17,124 bases of DNA from assembly GCA_030634925.1 (NCBI GenBank), contig DAOVZV010000002.1:1-17124 (forward strand), written 5' to 3'. The translations under genes were made by a program, and so were the position numbers. This DNA comes from Sulfurovum sp. (GTDB lineage Bacteria; Campylobacterota; Campylobacteria; Campylobacterales; Sulfurovaceae). Of the stretch, positions 6,965 to 15,021 are shown one piece after another (position 1 is the first letter of the stretch; the number at the start of each line of letters is the position of its first letter). Below the pieces are notes generated by a model. The model worked only from the letters and a program-made list of their open reading frames with translations. It made no database searches and had not been told where the DNA came from.

Positions 6965-7720
6965 ATGTTTTATCTCACAGAACAATTCTTATCTATCCAA
7001 GGAGAGGGCAAATATGCAGGGACTCCATCATACTTTTTGCGTACTGGTGGATGCAATTTGACATGTGCTGGATTTGGTGCTAAGTATGTTGTAGATGGAG
7101 AGGATAGAGTAGGATGTGATACATATTTTGCAGTTGATAGTAAGTTTACCAATTTATGGGAGAGAGTAGATAACTCTGATACTCTAATAGGCAATCTTTT
7201 TGATAAATTTGATGCTATTGGATATGACCCACATATAGTTATCACAGGTGGTGAGCCATTATTGTATTATGCAGACAAGGTATTTTATGCTTTGGTAGAG
7301 GCTATGGTTGATAGGGGTATTCTCATTACATTTGAGACCAATGGTACAATAGAGATAGACTTTGAGGCTTTTCCTGCGTATAAAAAGACGATGTTTGCAT
7401 TGTCTATCAAACTGGATAATTCAGGTGAAGCCAAATCAAAGAGAATAAGACCACAAGCTATAGAAAATATTATCAACTACTCCAAGGATAGCTTTTTTAA
7501 GTTTACTATAGATAAGCCTCTAGTAGATAGTAGTGCATTTGATGAGATTAGAGAGATTACAGATGGGTTTGATACAGATATATACTGTATGCCAGTTGGA
7601 GAGAGTAGAGATACAATATGGAGAAATGACAAAGCTGTATTTGAGTTTTGTGTCAAGCATAATTTTTTATATAGTGATAGACTACACATACGCGTATTTG
7701 ATACGACACAAGGAGTATAA
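6965..7720 (+). CDS. queE: 7-carboxy-7-deazaguanine synthase (QueE)
   Basis: Radical SAM enzyme that contracts 6-carboxy-tetrahydropterin to 7-carboxy-7-deazaguanine on the way to preQ0 and queuosine. The N-terminus LTEQFLSIQGEGKYAGTPS (4-22) is the QueE signature. Iron-sulfur cysteines are C30, C34 and C51 (GGCNLTC and, after a 16-residue insert, GCDT), not the usual CX3CX2C; the final CDT matches the end of the cluster loop in other QueE proteins. GGEP at 95-98 is the SAM-binding motif, and FETNGT (123-128) and the SIKLDNSGE region fit the family. The length of 251 is slightly long because of the insert. AAGGAA at 6951-6956 is 8 bases before the ATG. queD follows after 2 bases, giving two consecutive pathway enzymes in one operon. 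Confidence 0.93.
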   Translation: MFYLTEQFLSIQGEGKYAGTPSYFLRTGGCNLTCAGFGAKYVVDGEDRVGCDTYFAVDSKFTNLWERVDNSDTLIGNLFDKFDAIGYDPHIVITGGEPLLYYADKVFYALVEAMVDRGILITFETNGTIEIDFEAFPAYKKTMFALSIKLDNSGEAKSKRIRPQAIENIINYSKDSFFKFTIDKPLVDSSAFDEIREITDGFDTDIYCMPVGESRDTIWRNDKAVFEFCVKHNFLYSDRLHIRVFDTTQGV

Positions 7721-7722
7721 TA

Positions 7723-8304
7723 GTGCTAATAAGAAAACTTTTTAAATTTGAAAATGCTCATATAGTACGAGACTGTAGCACCCAAAGATGTAGTGAAAAT
7801 ATACATGGACACTCATATCAGATAGAAGTACTACTAGAGTCAAACTACCTAGATGATGGACAGATGGTATATGACTTCGGACTTACCAAACAGAGTATCA
7901 AAGATATGATAGACAGCTTTGACCACGCTATTACGCTATGGTCACAAGATGACGCAGAGTATATCAAGGCTATGAAAAAGCATAGCCAAAGATGGATAGA
8001 ACTACCAGTATCTCCATCTGCTGAACAGTTTTGTAGAGTTATATATCTGATAGTAGAGAGAATACTAGAACTAACCAATATGCAAAATGGAGAGAAAGAA
8101 GTAAATCTAAACAGTATCATAGTCCACGAGACACAAACAGGATACGCACAAGGATTTGCAAAAGATGCCCACAGTCCATTGATGGGATTGATAGAGTTAG
8201 AAGATATAAAATTCTCTGCTCAAATACAAAAAGAGTGGAAAGATATAGGATTGTGGGATAAACTACTTAATAATATGGAGATAGTAAATCCTAGAGTGGT
8301 TTAA
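7723..8304 (+). CDS. queD: 6-carboxy-5,6,7,8-tetrahydropterin synthase (QueD)
   Basis: Converts 7,8-dihydroneopterin triphosphate to 6-carboxy-tetrahydropterin, the QueE substrate. Zinc ligands are H13 (ENAHIV), H28 and H30 (IHGHSY). Two cysteines precede the HGH, C18 and C23, with C23 in a CX4HGH spacing likely to be the nucleophile. H68 in FDHA and E136 in VHETQTG complete the catalytic set. At 193 residues it is longer than the roughly 120-residue enzymes, with an insert around 73-97 and a C-terminal tail after residue 145. The start is GTG 7723, fixed by AAGGAGT at 7710-7716, and only 2 bases follow the queE stop. The start codon and spacing argue for coupled synthesis with QueE. Confidence 0.92.
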   Translation: MLIRKLFKFENAHIVRDCSTQRCSENIHGHSYQIEVLLESNYLDDGQMVYDFGLTKQSIKDMIDSFDHAITLWSQDDAEYIKAMKKHSQRWIELPVSPSAEQFCRVIYLIVERILELTNMQNGEKEVNLNSIIVHETQTGYAQGFAKDAHSPLMGLIELEDIKFSAQIQKEWKDIGLWDKLLNNMEIVNPRVV

Positions 8305-8307
8305 TGG

Positions 8308-8346
8308 TTATGGTTATTTAAGCCAAAATAGTTATAATAACCATAA
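8308..8346 (+). promoter_or_regulatory. inverted repeat operator with promoter before the toxin-antitoxin pair
   Basis: A perfect 10-base inverted repeat, TTATGGTTAT at 8308-8317 and ATAACCATAA at 8337-8346, has a 19-base spacer. The right arm overlaps a perfect TATAAT at 8333-8338, and the left arm covers roughly the -35 region. The left arm is part of a short direct repeat (ATGGTT twice). It sits directly before the antitoxin ribosome site. This is the expected layout for autorepression by a Phd-type antitoxin or toxin-antitoxin complex. A long loop and no T-run argue against a terminator. Confidence 0.6.
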
Positions 8347-8358
8347 AGGAATAAATTT

Positions 8359-8631
8359 ATGCAAACAGTAACAGCATCAGAGATAAAACAAAATAGTATG
8401 ATTTTGCAAAATGCACTAAGAGATGATATGTTAGTAACAAAACGAGATAAACCTTTTGTTGTTATTATTGATTTTAAACGCTATCAAGAGCTTATAAGTA
8501 ATGATAAACAGAAAAATCAAAAAAGTTGGATAGATGAAACATTTGGTGTAATGAGTGATAAAGATAGTGATATATTGATGGAAGATATAAAAGATAGTCG
8601 TATAAATAAAGAGCTTGATTTATGGTCTTAG
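8359..8631 (+). CDS. Phd/YefM-family antitoxin
   Basis: A 90-residue protein with the N-terminal pattern of Phd/YefM antitoxins: MQTVTASEIKQNSMILQNAL followed by MLVTKRDKPFVVIIDFKRYQEL at about 24-45. This forms the dimeric DNA-binding fold. The acidic, helical C-terminus (KDSDILMEDIKDSRINKEL) would wrap the toxin. AAGGAA at 8346-8351 is 7 bases before the ATG, inside and just after the operator arm. It overlaps the toxin gene by 10 bases, as usual for such pairs. It should repress its own promoter through the inverted repeat at 8308-8346. The family call is good; exact subtype cannot be settled. Confidence 0.85.
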   Translation: MQTVTASEIKQNSMILQNALRDDMLVTKRDKPFVVIIDFKRYQELISNDKQKNQKSWIDETFGVMSDKDSDILMEDIKDSRINKELDLWS

Positions 8632-9023
8632 ATACAGATACAATTAGTTATTATCTAAGAGGAGATAAATCTATCAAGGATAAATTTATAGAGTATAAAT
8701 ATGAATTATCTTCTACCACCATAAACTATGCAGAGTTGGTTTATGGATTAAAAAAGAGAGATAATAAAAAATATTTACCTACTGTTGAAATGATTTTTGA
8801 TAATATCAAAATATATGATTTTGATAAAAAATCAGCAAAAATATTTGCTACACTTAAAGCTGATATGGGAAAAAAAGGTTTAGTTGTTGCTGATATGGAT
8901 TTACTTATAGCTAGTATAGCTATTGCAAATGGAGAGACTTTAATTTCTAATAATCTTAAACACTTTGAAAAAATAGATATTTTGACTGTGGAAAGTTGGA
9001 AAACAGATAAAGGCGTAAAATGA
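8622..9023 (+). CDS. VapC-type PIN-domain toxin (ribonuclease)
   Basis: A 133-residue PIN-domain nuclease. Acidic active-site residues are visible: D4 and D6 in VLDTDTI, E38 in NYAELVYGL, and D91 and D93 in [10 protein letters not shown]. The C-terminal block [15 protein letters not shown] ending TVESW is typical of VapC toxins of the tRNA(fMet)-cleaving type. Family members cut initiator tRNA or other RNAs with magnesium; the actual target here is unknown. ATG 8622 lies inside the antitoxin gene (10-base overlap). Its TGA (9021-9023) overlaps the ATG of mnmG at 9020, so mnmG translation may be coupled to toxin translation. All catalytic residues are intact, so it should be active when free of antitoxin. 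Confidence 0.9.
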   Translation: MVLDTDTISYYLRGDKSIKDKFIEYKYELSSTTINYAELVYGLKKRDNKKYLPTVEMIFDNIKIYDFDKKSAKIFATLKADMGKKGLVVADMDLLIASIAIANGETLISNNLKHFEKIDILTVESWKTDKGVK

Positions 9024-10891
9024 ATTATGATGTCATAGTAATAGGTGGTGGACATGCTGGTATAGAGGCATCTTTGGCTAGTGCTAGAATGGGTGTTAGT
9101 ACGCTGATGATAACTATATTAGCAGAGCAGATAGGAGCTTCAAGTTGTAATCCTGCTATTGGTGGACTTGCCAAGGGTCATCTTGTGCGTGAGGTGGATG
9201 CTTTGGGTGGAGAGATGGGTATTTGTACGGATAAGACTGGTATTCAGTTTCGTACGCTCAATGCGTCCAAGGGTCCAGCTGTTCGAGGTAGTAGGGCTCA
9301 GATAGATATGGATGAGTATCGTATCTATATGCGTAATATGGTACTTCATACTACTAATCTTGATGTCAAACAAGAAGAAGCAGATGGACTTATCATAGAA
9401 GATGGAGAGGTCAAAGGTGTTACTACTCAATTGGGTAATAGGTATATGGCATCAAAGGTTATCATCACAGCAGGTACATTTCTCAATGGTCTCATACATA
9501 TAGGAGACAAAAAGCAGATAGCAGGTAGGCAAGGTGAGTTTGCTTCTGTGGAATTGGCAGAGTACCTCAAATCTTTGGGTCTAAATATCGGACGGCTAAA
9601 GACTGGTACTTGTGCTAGGATAGATGCCAAATCTGTAGATACTTCTGTGATGGAAGTCCAAGATGGTGATACTCCTCCTCCTCCGTTTTCGTTTCGTACA
9701 GACAAGAGTACATTTAAGCCTACTCAATTGCCTTGTTTCGTGACATATACCAATGAGAATACACATAATATCATAGAGAGTAACTTCTATAGAGCACCTA
9801 TGTTTTCTGGTCAGATAGAGGGGGTTGGCCCTAGGTATTGTCCTAGTATAGAAGATAAGATAAGTCGCTTTAGAGATAGACCTAGGCATCAGATATTTGT
9901 AGAACCACAGACTATTGATGAGACGGAGTATTATATCAACGGTATGAGTACATCGTTGCCTACAGATGTACAACTAGAGATGGTACAGAGTGTAGCAGGT
10001 ATGGAAAATGCAAAGATAGTCCGTTATGGGTATGCTATAGAGTATGATTATATAGAGCCAACACAACTCAAGCATACACTAGAGACAAAGATAGTCAAAG
10101 GATTATATACAGCAGGACAAATCAACGGTACAACTGGATATGAAGAGGCAGCAGCACAGGGATTGATGGCAGGTATTAATGCTTCGCTTAGTATTCAAGG
10201 CAAAGAACCTTTTGTATTGCGTCGAGATGAGGCATATATCGGTGTGCTTATAGATGATTTGGTGACCAAGGGTACGAAAGAGCCTTATAGGATGTTTACA
10301 AGTCGTGCAGAATATAGACTGCTTTTGAGAGAAGATAATGCAGATATGAGATTATCTGCTTATGGTATAGAGTTGGGACTTTTGGATGATGAGTATATCC
10401 GTGCATTTAGAGTCAAAAAAGCCAATCTTGATGAGGCATTGGACTTTTTGAGAGTCAATTATGTCACACCTACCAAAGAGTTCCTAAGCAAACTAAAATC
10501 TATAAACGCTGTCAAAATCAATGATAGGACTTGTTGGCTTGATGTGATAGGTAGAGGTGATTTTGATAGAGAGAAACTTACTGTTTTATTGCCTGATTTT
10601 GATAGATATGATGATGAGGTAATTTCTCAAATACTTGTCGAGGCAAAATATAGTAGATATATAGAAAAACAGCAAAAGCAGATACTAAATATGGATGATA
10701 TGCTTAAAATCAAGATACCTATGGATTTTGTATATAACAATATATCAGGACTTAGCAACGAGATAAAAGAGAAATTGACAAAGGCTACACCTCCTACGCT
10801 ATTTGGGGCTTCACAGATTTCTGGAGTGACTCCTGCGTCACTAGAGATAATACATGTACATATCAAAATGGCTCAAAAAGGCAAGAGATAA
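9020..10891 (+). CDS. mnmG: tRNA U34 carboxymethylaminomethyl-modifying enzyme MnmG (GidA)
   Basis: FAD-dependent subunit that, with the GTPase MnmE (not in this window), installs 5-carboxymethylaminomethyl on U34 of tRNAs. The N-terminal Rossmann motif is [12 protein letters not shown] (7-18). [13 protein letters not shown] (42-54) is followed by [17 protein letters not shown] (268-284). C43 and C274 match the two functional cysteines of the E. coli enzyme. [18 protein letters not shown] (368-385) is the other GidA signature. The length of 623 is standard, so it is complete. AAAGG at 9009-9013 is 6 bases before the ATG. The start overlaps the vapC stop by 3 bases in an ATGA arrangement. I see no promoter between queD and mnmG other than the toxin-antitoxin one, though read-through from queD is possible. 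Confidence 0.97.
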   Translation: MNYDVIVIGGGHAGIEASLASARMGVSTLMITILAEQIGASSCNPAIGGLAKGHLVREVDALGGEMGICTDKTGIQFRTLNASKGPAVRGSRAQIDMDEYRIYMRNMVLHTTNLDVKQEEADGLIIEDGEVKGVTTQLGNRYMASKVIITAGTFLNGLIHIGDKKQIAGRQGEFASVELAEYLKSLGLNIGRLKTGTCARIDAKSVDTSVMEVQDGDTPPPPFSFRTDKSTFKPTQLPCFVTYTNENTHNIIESNFYRAPMFSGQIEGVGPRYCPSIEDKISRFRDRPRHQIFVEPQTIDETEYYINGMSTSLPTDVQLEMVQSVAGMENAKIVRYGYAIEYDYIEPTQLKHTLETKIVKGLYTAGQINGTTGYEEAAAQGLMAGINASLSIQGKEPFVLRRDEAYIGVLIDDLVTKGTKEPYRMFTSRAEYRLLLREDNADMRLSAYGIELGLLDDEYIRAFRVKKANLDEALDFLRVNYVTPTKEFLSKLKSINAVKINDRTCWLDVIGRGDFDREKLTVLLPDFDRYDDEVISQILVEAKYSRYIEKQQKQILNMDDMLKIKIPMDFVYNNISGLSNEIKEKLTKATPPTLFGASQISGVTPASLEIIHVHIKMAQKGKR

Positions 10892-10919
10892 TATTAACAT
10901 TCAATTAACCTCATAGAAG

Positions 10920-10925
10920 TATAAT
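10920..10925 (+). promoter_or_regulatory. -10 box for the Bat operon
   Basis: TATAAT at 10920-10925 lies in the 61-base gap after mnmG. It is 28 bases before the TTG start of the MoxR gene and upstream of its ribosome site AGGAG (10942-10946). It is the only good promoter before an uninterrupted run of seven tightly packed genes, so it probably drives the whole operon. No clear -35 is visible. Confidence 0.55.
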
Positions 10926-10952
10926 CTTTGCAGATAACTGTAGGAGAATACT

Positions 10953-11900
10953 TTGAGCCAAATCATAGAGAATATAAAAAGAGAAATATCAAAGGTCTTG
11001 GTAGGTCAAGACAAGATGGTAGAGGGACTTTTGACAGGTCTGCTTTGCCGTGGTCATATATTATTAGAAGGTGTCCCTGGATTGGCGAAGACTACAGCAG
11101 TTAATGCTCTTGCCAAAACTTTGGGATTAGACTTTAAAAGAGTTCAATTTACTCCAGATTTACTTCCCTCAGATATTATTGGTACGGAGATTTATGACCC
11201 ATCAAATAATAGCTTCAAAATCAAACAAGGTCCAGTATTTACCAACTTACTATTAGCAGATGAGATAAATAGAGCTCCTGCAAAAGTACAATCAGCACTG
11301 CTTGAAGTGATGCAAGAGAGACAAGTGACTATTGGTGATGAGACATTCAAGATAGATTTGCCTTTTTTGGTAATGGCTACACAAAACCCAGTAGAACAAG
11401 AGGGAGCTTATGAGCTTCCTGAAGCACAATTAGATAGATTTATGATGAAGATAGTTGTAGGCTACAATACAAAAGAAGAAGAGTTAGAGATAGCAAGAAG
11501 AGTAGCGAACAATAGCTTTGGAAAGATAGAACAAGTAGCTTCACTAGAAGAGCTTGATATTATTAGAAAAGAGGCATTAGAGGTACATATAGACGAAGAG
11601 GTAGAGAAGTATATTATAGAACTTGTAACTGCCACTAGAGACCCAAAGGCTTATGGATTAGAGGAGTTATCTCACTATATAGAGTTTGGAGCGAGTCCTA
11701 GGGCTAGTATTGATATGTACAAGGCTGTTCGTGCAGTAGCATATCTCAAAGGTCAAGATTTTGTATCTCCATTGGAAGTGGCTTATGTAGCAAAAGATAT
11801 TTTGCGTCACCGTATTATCTTGTCTTATGAAGCACAAGCAGAAGAGATAACACAAGATGAGATTATCGAGAAGATTTTGGCAGTCGTTCCTATACCATAG
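10953..11900 (+). CDS. MoxR-family AAA+ ATPase
   Basis: A 315-residue AAA+ ATPase of the MoxR family, which acts as a chaperone for VWA-domain proteins encoded next to it. Walker A is GVPGLAKT at 40-47 and Walker B LLLADE at 99-104, followed by INRAPAKVQSALLEVMQE. Sensor 1 is ATQNPVEQEGAYELPEAQLD (142-161), with an arginine at 162. The lid domain follows, with GASPRASI near residue 250. The start is TTG 10953: AGGAG at 10942-10946 is 6 bases upstream and the first downstream Met is K-M22, inside the conserved part. It is the first gene of the Bat operon, and the DUF58 gene begins 9 bases after its stop. It should be cytoplasmic. Confidence 0.95.
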   Translation: MSQIIENIKREISKVLVGQDKMVEGLLTGLLCRGHILLEGVPGLAKTTAVNALAKTLGLDFKRVQFTPDLLPSDIIGTEIYDPSNNSFKIKQGPVFTNLLLADEINRAPAKVQSALLEVMQERQVTIGDETFKIDLPFLVMATQNPVEQEGAYELPEAQLDRFMMKIVVGYNTKEEELEIARRVANNSFGKIEQVASLEELDIIRKEALEVHIDEEVEKYIIELVTATRDPKAYGLEELSHYIEFGASPRASIDMYKAVRAVAYLKGQDFVSPLEVAYVAKDILRHRIILSYEAQAEEITQDEIIEKILAVVPIP

Positions 11901-11909
11901 GAGTACAAG

Positions 11910-12737
11910 ATGAATAAAACAGTCAAAAAAATAGTACTCAAGACCAAAAAGCAAGTATATGGAGATATGCTAGGTAATAACGCTTCTGTATTTCAAGGTG
12001 AGGGTTTTGAATTTTCTGAGCTTCGAGAGTATGTATATGGTGATGATGTCCGTAAGATAGATTGGAAGACTACAGCAAAACTAGGCAAACCATTTGTCAA
12101 GATATACAAAGAAGAGAGAGAGCTAAATGTCGTAGTGGTATCTATGCTTGGTGGTTCTACATATTTTGGTACGCACAAACAAAAATCTGATATTATCGCA
12201 GAAGTGGTATCTATATTGGGCTTTAGTGCTATCAAAAATAGTGATTTGTTTAGTCATATTATATTTGCTGATAAGCTATATGAGAAGACAAAGCCTAGCA
12301 AAAAGTTATTTGCTGTACACAAAGCAGTAACTGATGTGATAGACTTCAAGCCATTGGGCAAAGAGGGTGATTTTGATGCCTTAGTCGATATGCTTCATAC
12401 TCATATAAAGAAAAAAGCACTTATATTTATAGTCTCTGATTTTGTAGGTGATATAGACCTAAAAGTATTATCCAAAAAGCATGATATATTTGCCGTGATG
12501 GTCAGAGATAAGTTTGAAGAAAACCCTAAATCTTTGGGATATTTGAGATTGATAGATATGGAGAGTGGTGGTAGCTTCGAGGCTGATATAGACAAAAATA
12601 TGCTCAATAAATACCAAAAAGCACTACATGATAACGATGAAAACTTATACAGAAAATTCAAAAAGCAGGGTATAAGATTTAGCAAGATTTATACAGATGA
12701 AGAGCCTATACTAAAATTAATGAGGCAGATGAGATGA
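11910..12737 (+). CDS. DUF58-family protein
   Basis: A 275-residue cytoplasmic-looking protein with the DUF58 hallmark GEGFEFSELREYVYGDDVRK (30-49), then IDWKTTAKLGKP. A VWA-like fold usually follows this motif. At the place where a VWA metal site (DxSxS) would lie, the sequence reads VVVVSMLGGSTYFG (74-87). Aligning STYFG with the usual SMxFG puts Met79 and Gly81 where Asp and Ser would be, so the metal site looks degenerate. DUF58 proteins sit between MoxR and Bat VWA proteins in many genomes; their biochemical role is not known. AGGAG at 11899-11903 is 6 bases before the ATG and overlaps the MoxR stop. No membrane helix is evident. Confidence 0.88.
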   Translation: MNKTVKKIVLKTKKQVYGDMLGNNASVFQGEGFEFSELREYVYGDDVRKIDWKTTAKLGKPFVKIYKEERELNVVVVSMLGGSTYFGTHKQKSDIIAEVVSILGFSAIKNSDLFSHIIFADKLYEKTKPSKKLFAVHKAVTDVIDFKPLGKEGDFDALVDMLHTHIKKKALIFIVSDFVGDIDLKVLSKKHDIFAVMVRDKFEENPKSLGYLRLIDMESGGSFEADIDKNMLNKYQKALHDNDENLYRKFKKQGIRFSKIYTDEEPILKLMRQMR

Positions 12738-12740
12738 TAA

Positions 12741-13148
12741 ATGAATGATACAAATATAACTACACAACTCAAAGATATTAAGCCCCTTTTGGAAATTCCT
12801 GATAACTCTTTTACTATATACTGGGGATTGATTATATTTGCCTCTATATTATTGGTATCAGTATTGTTTTTTGTAATCCAAAAATTATGGGTCAATAGAA
12901 AGACAAACCTAGCAAAAGGTTATCTCAAAGAGCTCAAAAGTATAGATTGGATTGATGCAAAACTCTCTGCGTACAAGGCTACACATTATGCACGGCTATT
13001 GGCTACAGATGAACGCAAAAAAGAGCTGTTTGAGCAGTTAGAACCGATGCTAGAGAAGTACAAATACAAAAAAAAGGTAGATAAAGTAGATGAAGATACT
13101 CAAACTAAATTTAATCTATATGTGCAGGTAGCAGATGGACGGATTTAA
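12741..13148 (+). CDS. DUF4381-like single-helix membrane protein
   Basis: A 135-residue protein with a short N-terminal segment (LKDIKPLLEIPDNSF, 10-24), one membrane helix at about 28-47 (WGLIIFASILLVSVLFFVIQ) and a basic helical C-terminal part. The arrangement LxDIxP, hydrophobic helix, and position between DUF58 and BatA match DUF4381 proteins of Bat operons, but the similarity is judged by pattern and context. It starts 3 bases after the DUF58 stop, with only a weak GAGATGA ribosome site, so translation may depend on coupling. It overlaps BatA by 14 bases. It probably assembles with the VWA proteins in the inner membrane. Confidence 0.72.
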   Translation: MNDTNITTQLKDIKPLLEIPDNSFTIYWGLIIFASILLVSVLFFVIQKLWVNRKTNLAKGYLKELKSIDWIDAKLSAYKATHYARLLATDERKKELFEQLEPMLEKYKYKKKVDKVDEDTQTKFNLYVQVADGRI

Positions 13149-14052
13149 TTTTCAATACCCATATCTATTTGCTGTAATTGTGATTTTTATCATTTGTGCT
13201 ATATGGTGCAAAGAGAGAAGTAGGGCTATATATTTTCCTCATATAGATATTCTCATAAACAAAAGCTCCAAAAGCAGGTCGTGGATAGTATGGCTAAAGT
13301 GGATAGGAGTAGTAAGTGCTATCATAGCGTTGGCATCTCCTGTCATCACCAAAAGCTATTCCAATTCCAAAAAAGAGGGTAGAGATATAGTCCTGATTAT
13401 AGACTCTAGTGACTCTATGCGTCAGATGGGATTTGACCCAAATGATAGATATAGAAATAAGTTTAGTGCAGTCAAAGAGGTTGTAGCTGATTTCATAGAG
13501 AGACGAAAAGATGACCGTATTGGTATGGTTACATTTGCAGATATTGCATTTATAGCCTCTCCTTTGACATTTGAAAAGAGATTTCTAAGAGATATAACAA
13601 AGATGCAAAAGCTCGGAGTAGCAGGACAGAGAACAGCTATCAATGACGCGATAGTCCAAAGCTACAATATGCTAAGCAAAAGCAAGAGTAAATCCAAAAT
13701 AGCGATACTTCTAACTGATGGTGTGGATAATATGAGTAAAGTTCCATTTGCAGATGTAAAGAACCTCATCAAAAATCAAGATATAAAGCTATATGCGATT
13801 GGCATAGGACAAGTAGGAGATTATAATGCTCAATATCTCCAAGAACTAGCAGACGCTGGTAAAGGTCTAGCATTTGGTGCTATGAGTTTGGATAAATTAT
13901 CACAGATATATGACCAGATAGACAAGCTAGAAGTGACAAAGATAAACAACAAAAAGATAGTACAACATACATATCTATATATATATCCACTATTTTTGGC
14001 GATATTGTCTCTACTATTATATATCTACTTTAGAAACAACAAAGGAGTATAG
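13135..14052 (+). CDS. batA: BatA-like VWA-domain membrane protein
   Basis: An inner-membrane VWA protein of 305 residues. Membrane helices lie at about 7-24, 50-70 and 279-299, with the VWA domain between the last two facing the periplasm. The metal-ion-dependent adhesion site is intact: D90-S92-S94 in IIDSSDSM, T167 in GQRTAIND and D195 in LLTDGVDN. The start ATG 13135 lies inside the preceding gene (14-base overlap), with AGGT at 13126-13129. BatB follows with no gap. In Bacteroides fragilis and Leptospira relatives, Bat proteins form complexes linked to oxidative or aerobic stress tolerance, though the exact activity remains unsettled. BatA versus BatB naming rests on order in the operon. 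Confidence 0.9.
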   Translation: MDGFNFQYPYLFAVIVIFIICAIWCKERSRAIYFPHIDILINKSSKSRSWIVWLKWIGVVSAIIALASPVITKSYSNSKKEGRDIVLIIDSSDSMRQMGFDPNDRYRNKFSAVKEVVADFIERRKDDRIGMVTFADIAFIASPLTFEKRFLRDITKMQKLGVAGQRTAINDAIVQSYNMLSKSKSKSKIAILLTDGVDNMSKVPFADVKNLIKNQDIKLYAIGIGQVGDYNAQYLQELADAGKGLAFGAMSLDKLSQIYDQIDKLEVTKINNKKIVQHTYLYIYPLFLAILSLLLYIYFRNNKGV

Positions 14053-15021
14053 ATGAGTTTTGTTAATCCCCAATTTTTTTGGGTGCTTGTAGTACCTTTT
14101 GTGATTTTTACACTTCTAATCTCTACAAATAGAGATAGATTATCTCGTATATTTGATGCCAAAGTGCTTGATAGATTGAGTGCTACTAATGATAGTATGC
14201 CAAAAGTAGTCCGTAATATATTTATGTTTTTGGCGATATTGTTGATGATAGTAGCGATGGCTCGACCTGTAATAGAAAAAGAGGATAAGCTAGTAGAAGT
14301 GGAGGGTATCACGATGCTAACTGCGTTGGATATATCTGGTTCTATGAGAAGCAAAGATGTATATCCAAATCGCCTTAAATTTGCCAAAAAGAAGATGGAG
14401 CAGTTCTTTGATAATATGCCTAGTGATATGATAGGTGTGATGGCATTTGCATATAGTCCTTTTGTATTAGCTCCATTTTCTAGTGACAAAGAGACTCTCA
14501 AGATGATGGTCGGTGGGATAGATGACTCATATATCAATATGGGTTCTACTGATTTCTCTGCGTTAGGTGAGTTGGCAAATAGTATGTTAGAAGAGAAAAA
14601 GCCAAAGATACTGATACTATTTACAGATGGTGGAGATGATAACGCTATCAAGGGTTTGGCTGAGATACTCAAAGACAATAGCATAGAACTTTATGTAGTA
14701 CTTGTAGGGACAGAACAAGGTGCACCTGTATTGGACAAAGATGGCAAACAGATAACTCTCAAAGATGGTACAGTAGCTATATCCCAAAGAAACGATAGTA
14801 TAGGTGATGTGGCAAAAGATAGTGGAGGTGCATTTGTGATAGCATCTAATGGAAAAGATGATATAGAGAGACTCTCATCTCTAATCAAAAGCAAATACAA
14901 AGACAAAAAACAAGGAGCAGTCAAAATCAATGATAGAGCAGAGTATTTTTATTATCCTTTAGGTCTAAGTCTTCTGTTTTTGCTCATAGGATTTAGCTCA
15001 ATCCCAAGGAGAGAAGTATGA
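14053..15021 (+). CDS. batB: BatB-like VWA-domain membrane protein
   Basis: A second inner-membrane VWA protein, 322 residues. It opens MSFVNPQFFWVLVVPFVIF (BatB-like first helix), has a second helix at about 55-71 ending ARPVI, the VWA domain at about 85-285, and a closing helix at about 299-316. The metal site is intact: D93-S95-S97 in ALDISGSM, T166 in GSTDFSALG and D192 in LFTDGGDD. AAAGGAG at 14041-14047 is 5 bases before the ATG. It abuts the BatA stop and its own TGA overlaps the BatC ATG by 4 bases. It likely pairs with BatA and with the periplasmic TPR protein BatC. Ile codons here are about 18 ATA, 7 ATC and 1 ATT, a good standard for native codon use in this window. Confidence 0.92.
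   Translation: MSFVNPQFFWVLVVPFVIFTLLISTNRDRLSRIFDAKVLDRLSATNDSMPKVVRNIFMFLAILLMIVAMARPVIEKEDKLVEVEGITMLTALDISGSMRSKDVYPNRLKFAKKKMEQFFDNMPSDMIGVMAFAYSPFVLAPFSSDKETLKMMVGGIDDSYINMGSTDFSALGELANSMLEEKKPKILILFTDGGDDNAIKGLAEILKDNSIELYVVLVGTEQGAPVLDKDGKQITLKDGTVAISQRNDSIGDVAKDSGGAFVIASNGKDDIERLSSLIKSKYKDKKQGAVKINDRAEYFYYPLGLSLLFLLIGFSSIPRREV

Noticed and set aside
7533..7745. 70-residue plus-strand frame across the queE-queD junction
   Set aside because: It is out of frame with queE and lies inside its conserved 3' end; no ribosome site or domain supports it.
8308..8346. Inverted repeat as a Rho-independent terminator of queD
   Set aside because: The loop is 19 bases, the arms are AT-rich and no T-run follows; overlap with TATAAT fits an operator better.
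9596..9973. Minus-strand frames opposite mnmG
   Set aside because: mnmG is full length and shows all family signatures here; the opposite frames have no recognisable domain.
14025..14684. 219-residue minus-strand open frame opposite batB
   Set aside because: It lies wholly opposite a well-supported VWA gene with intact metal-site motifs, and its composition is a mirror of that gene.
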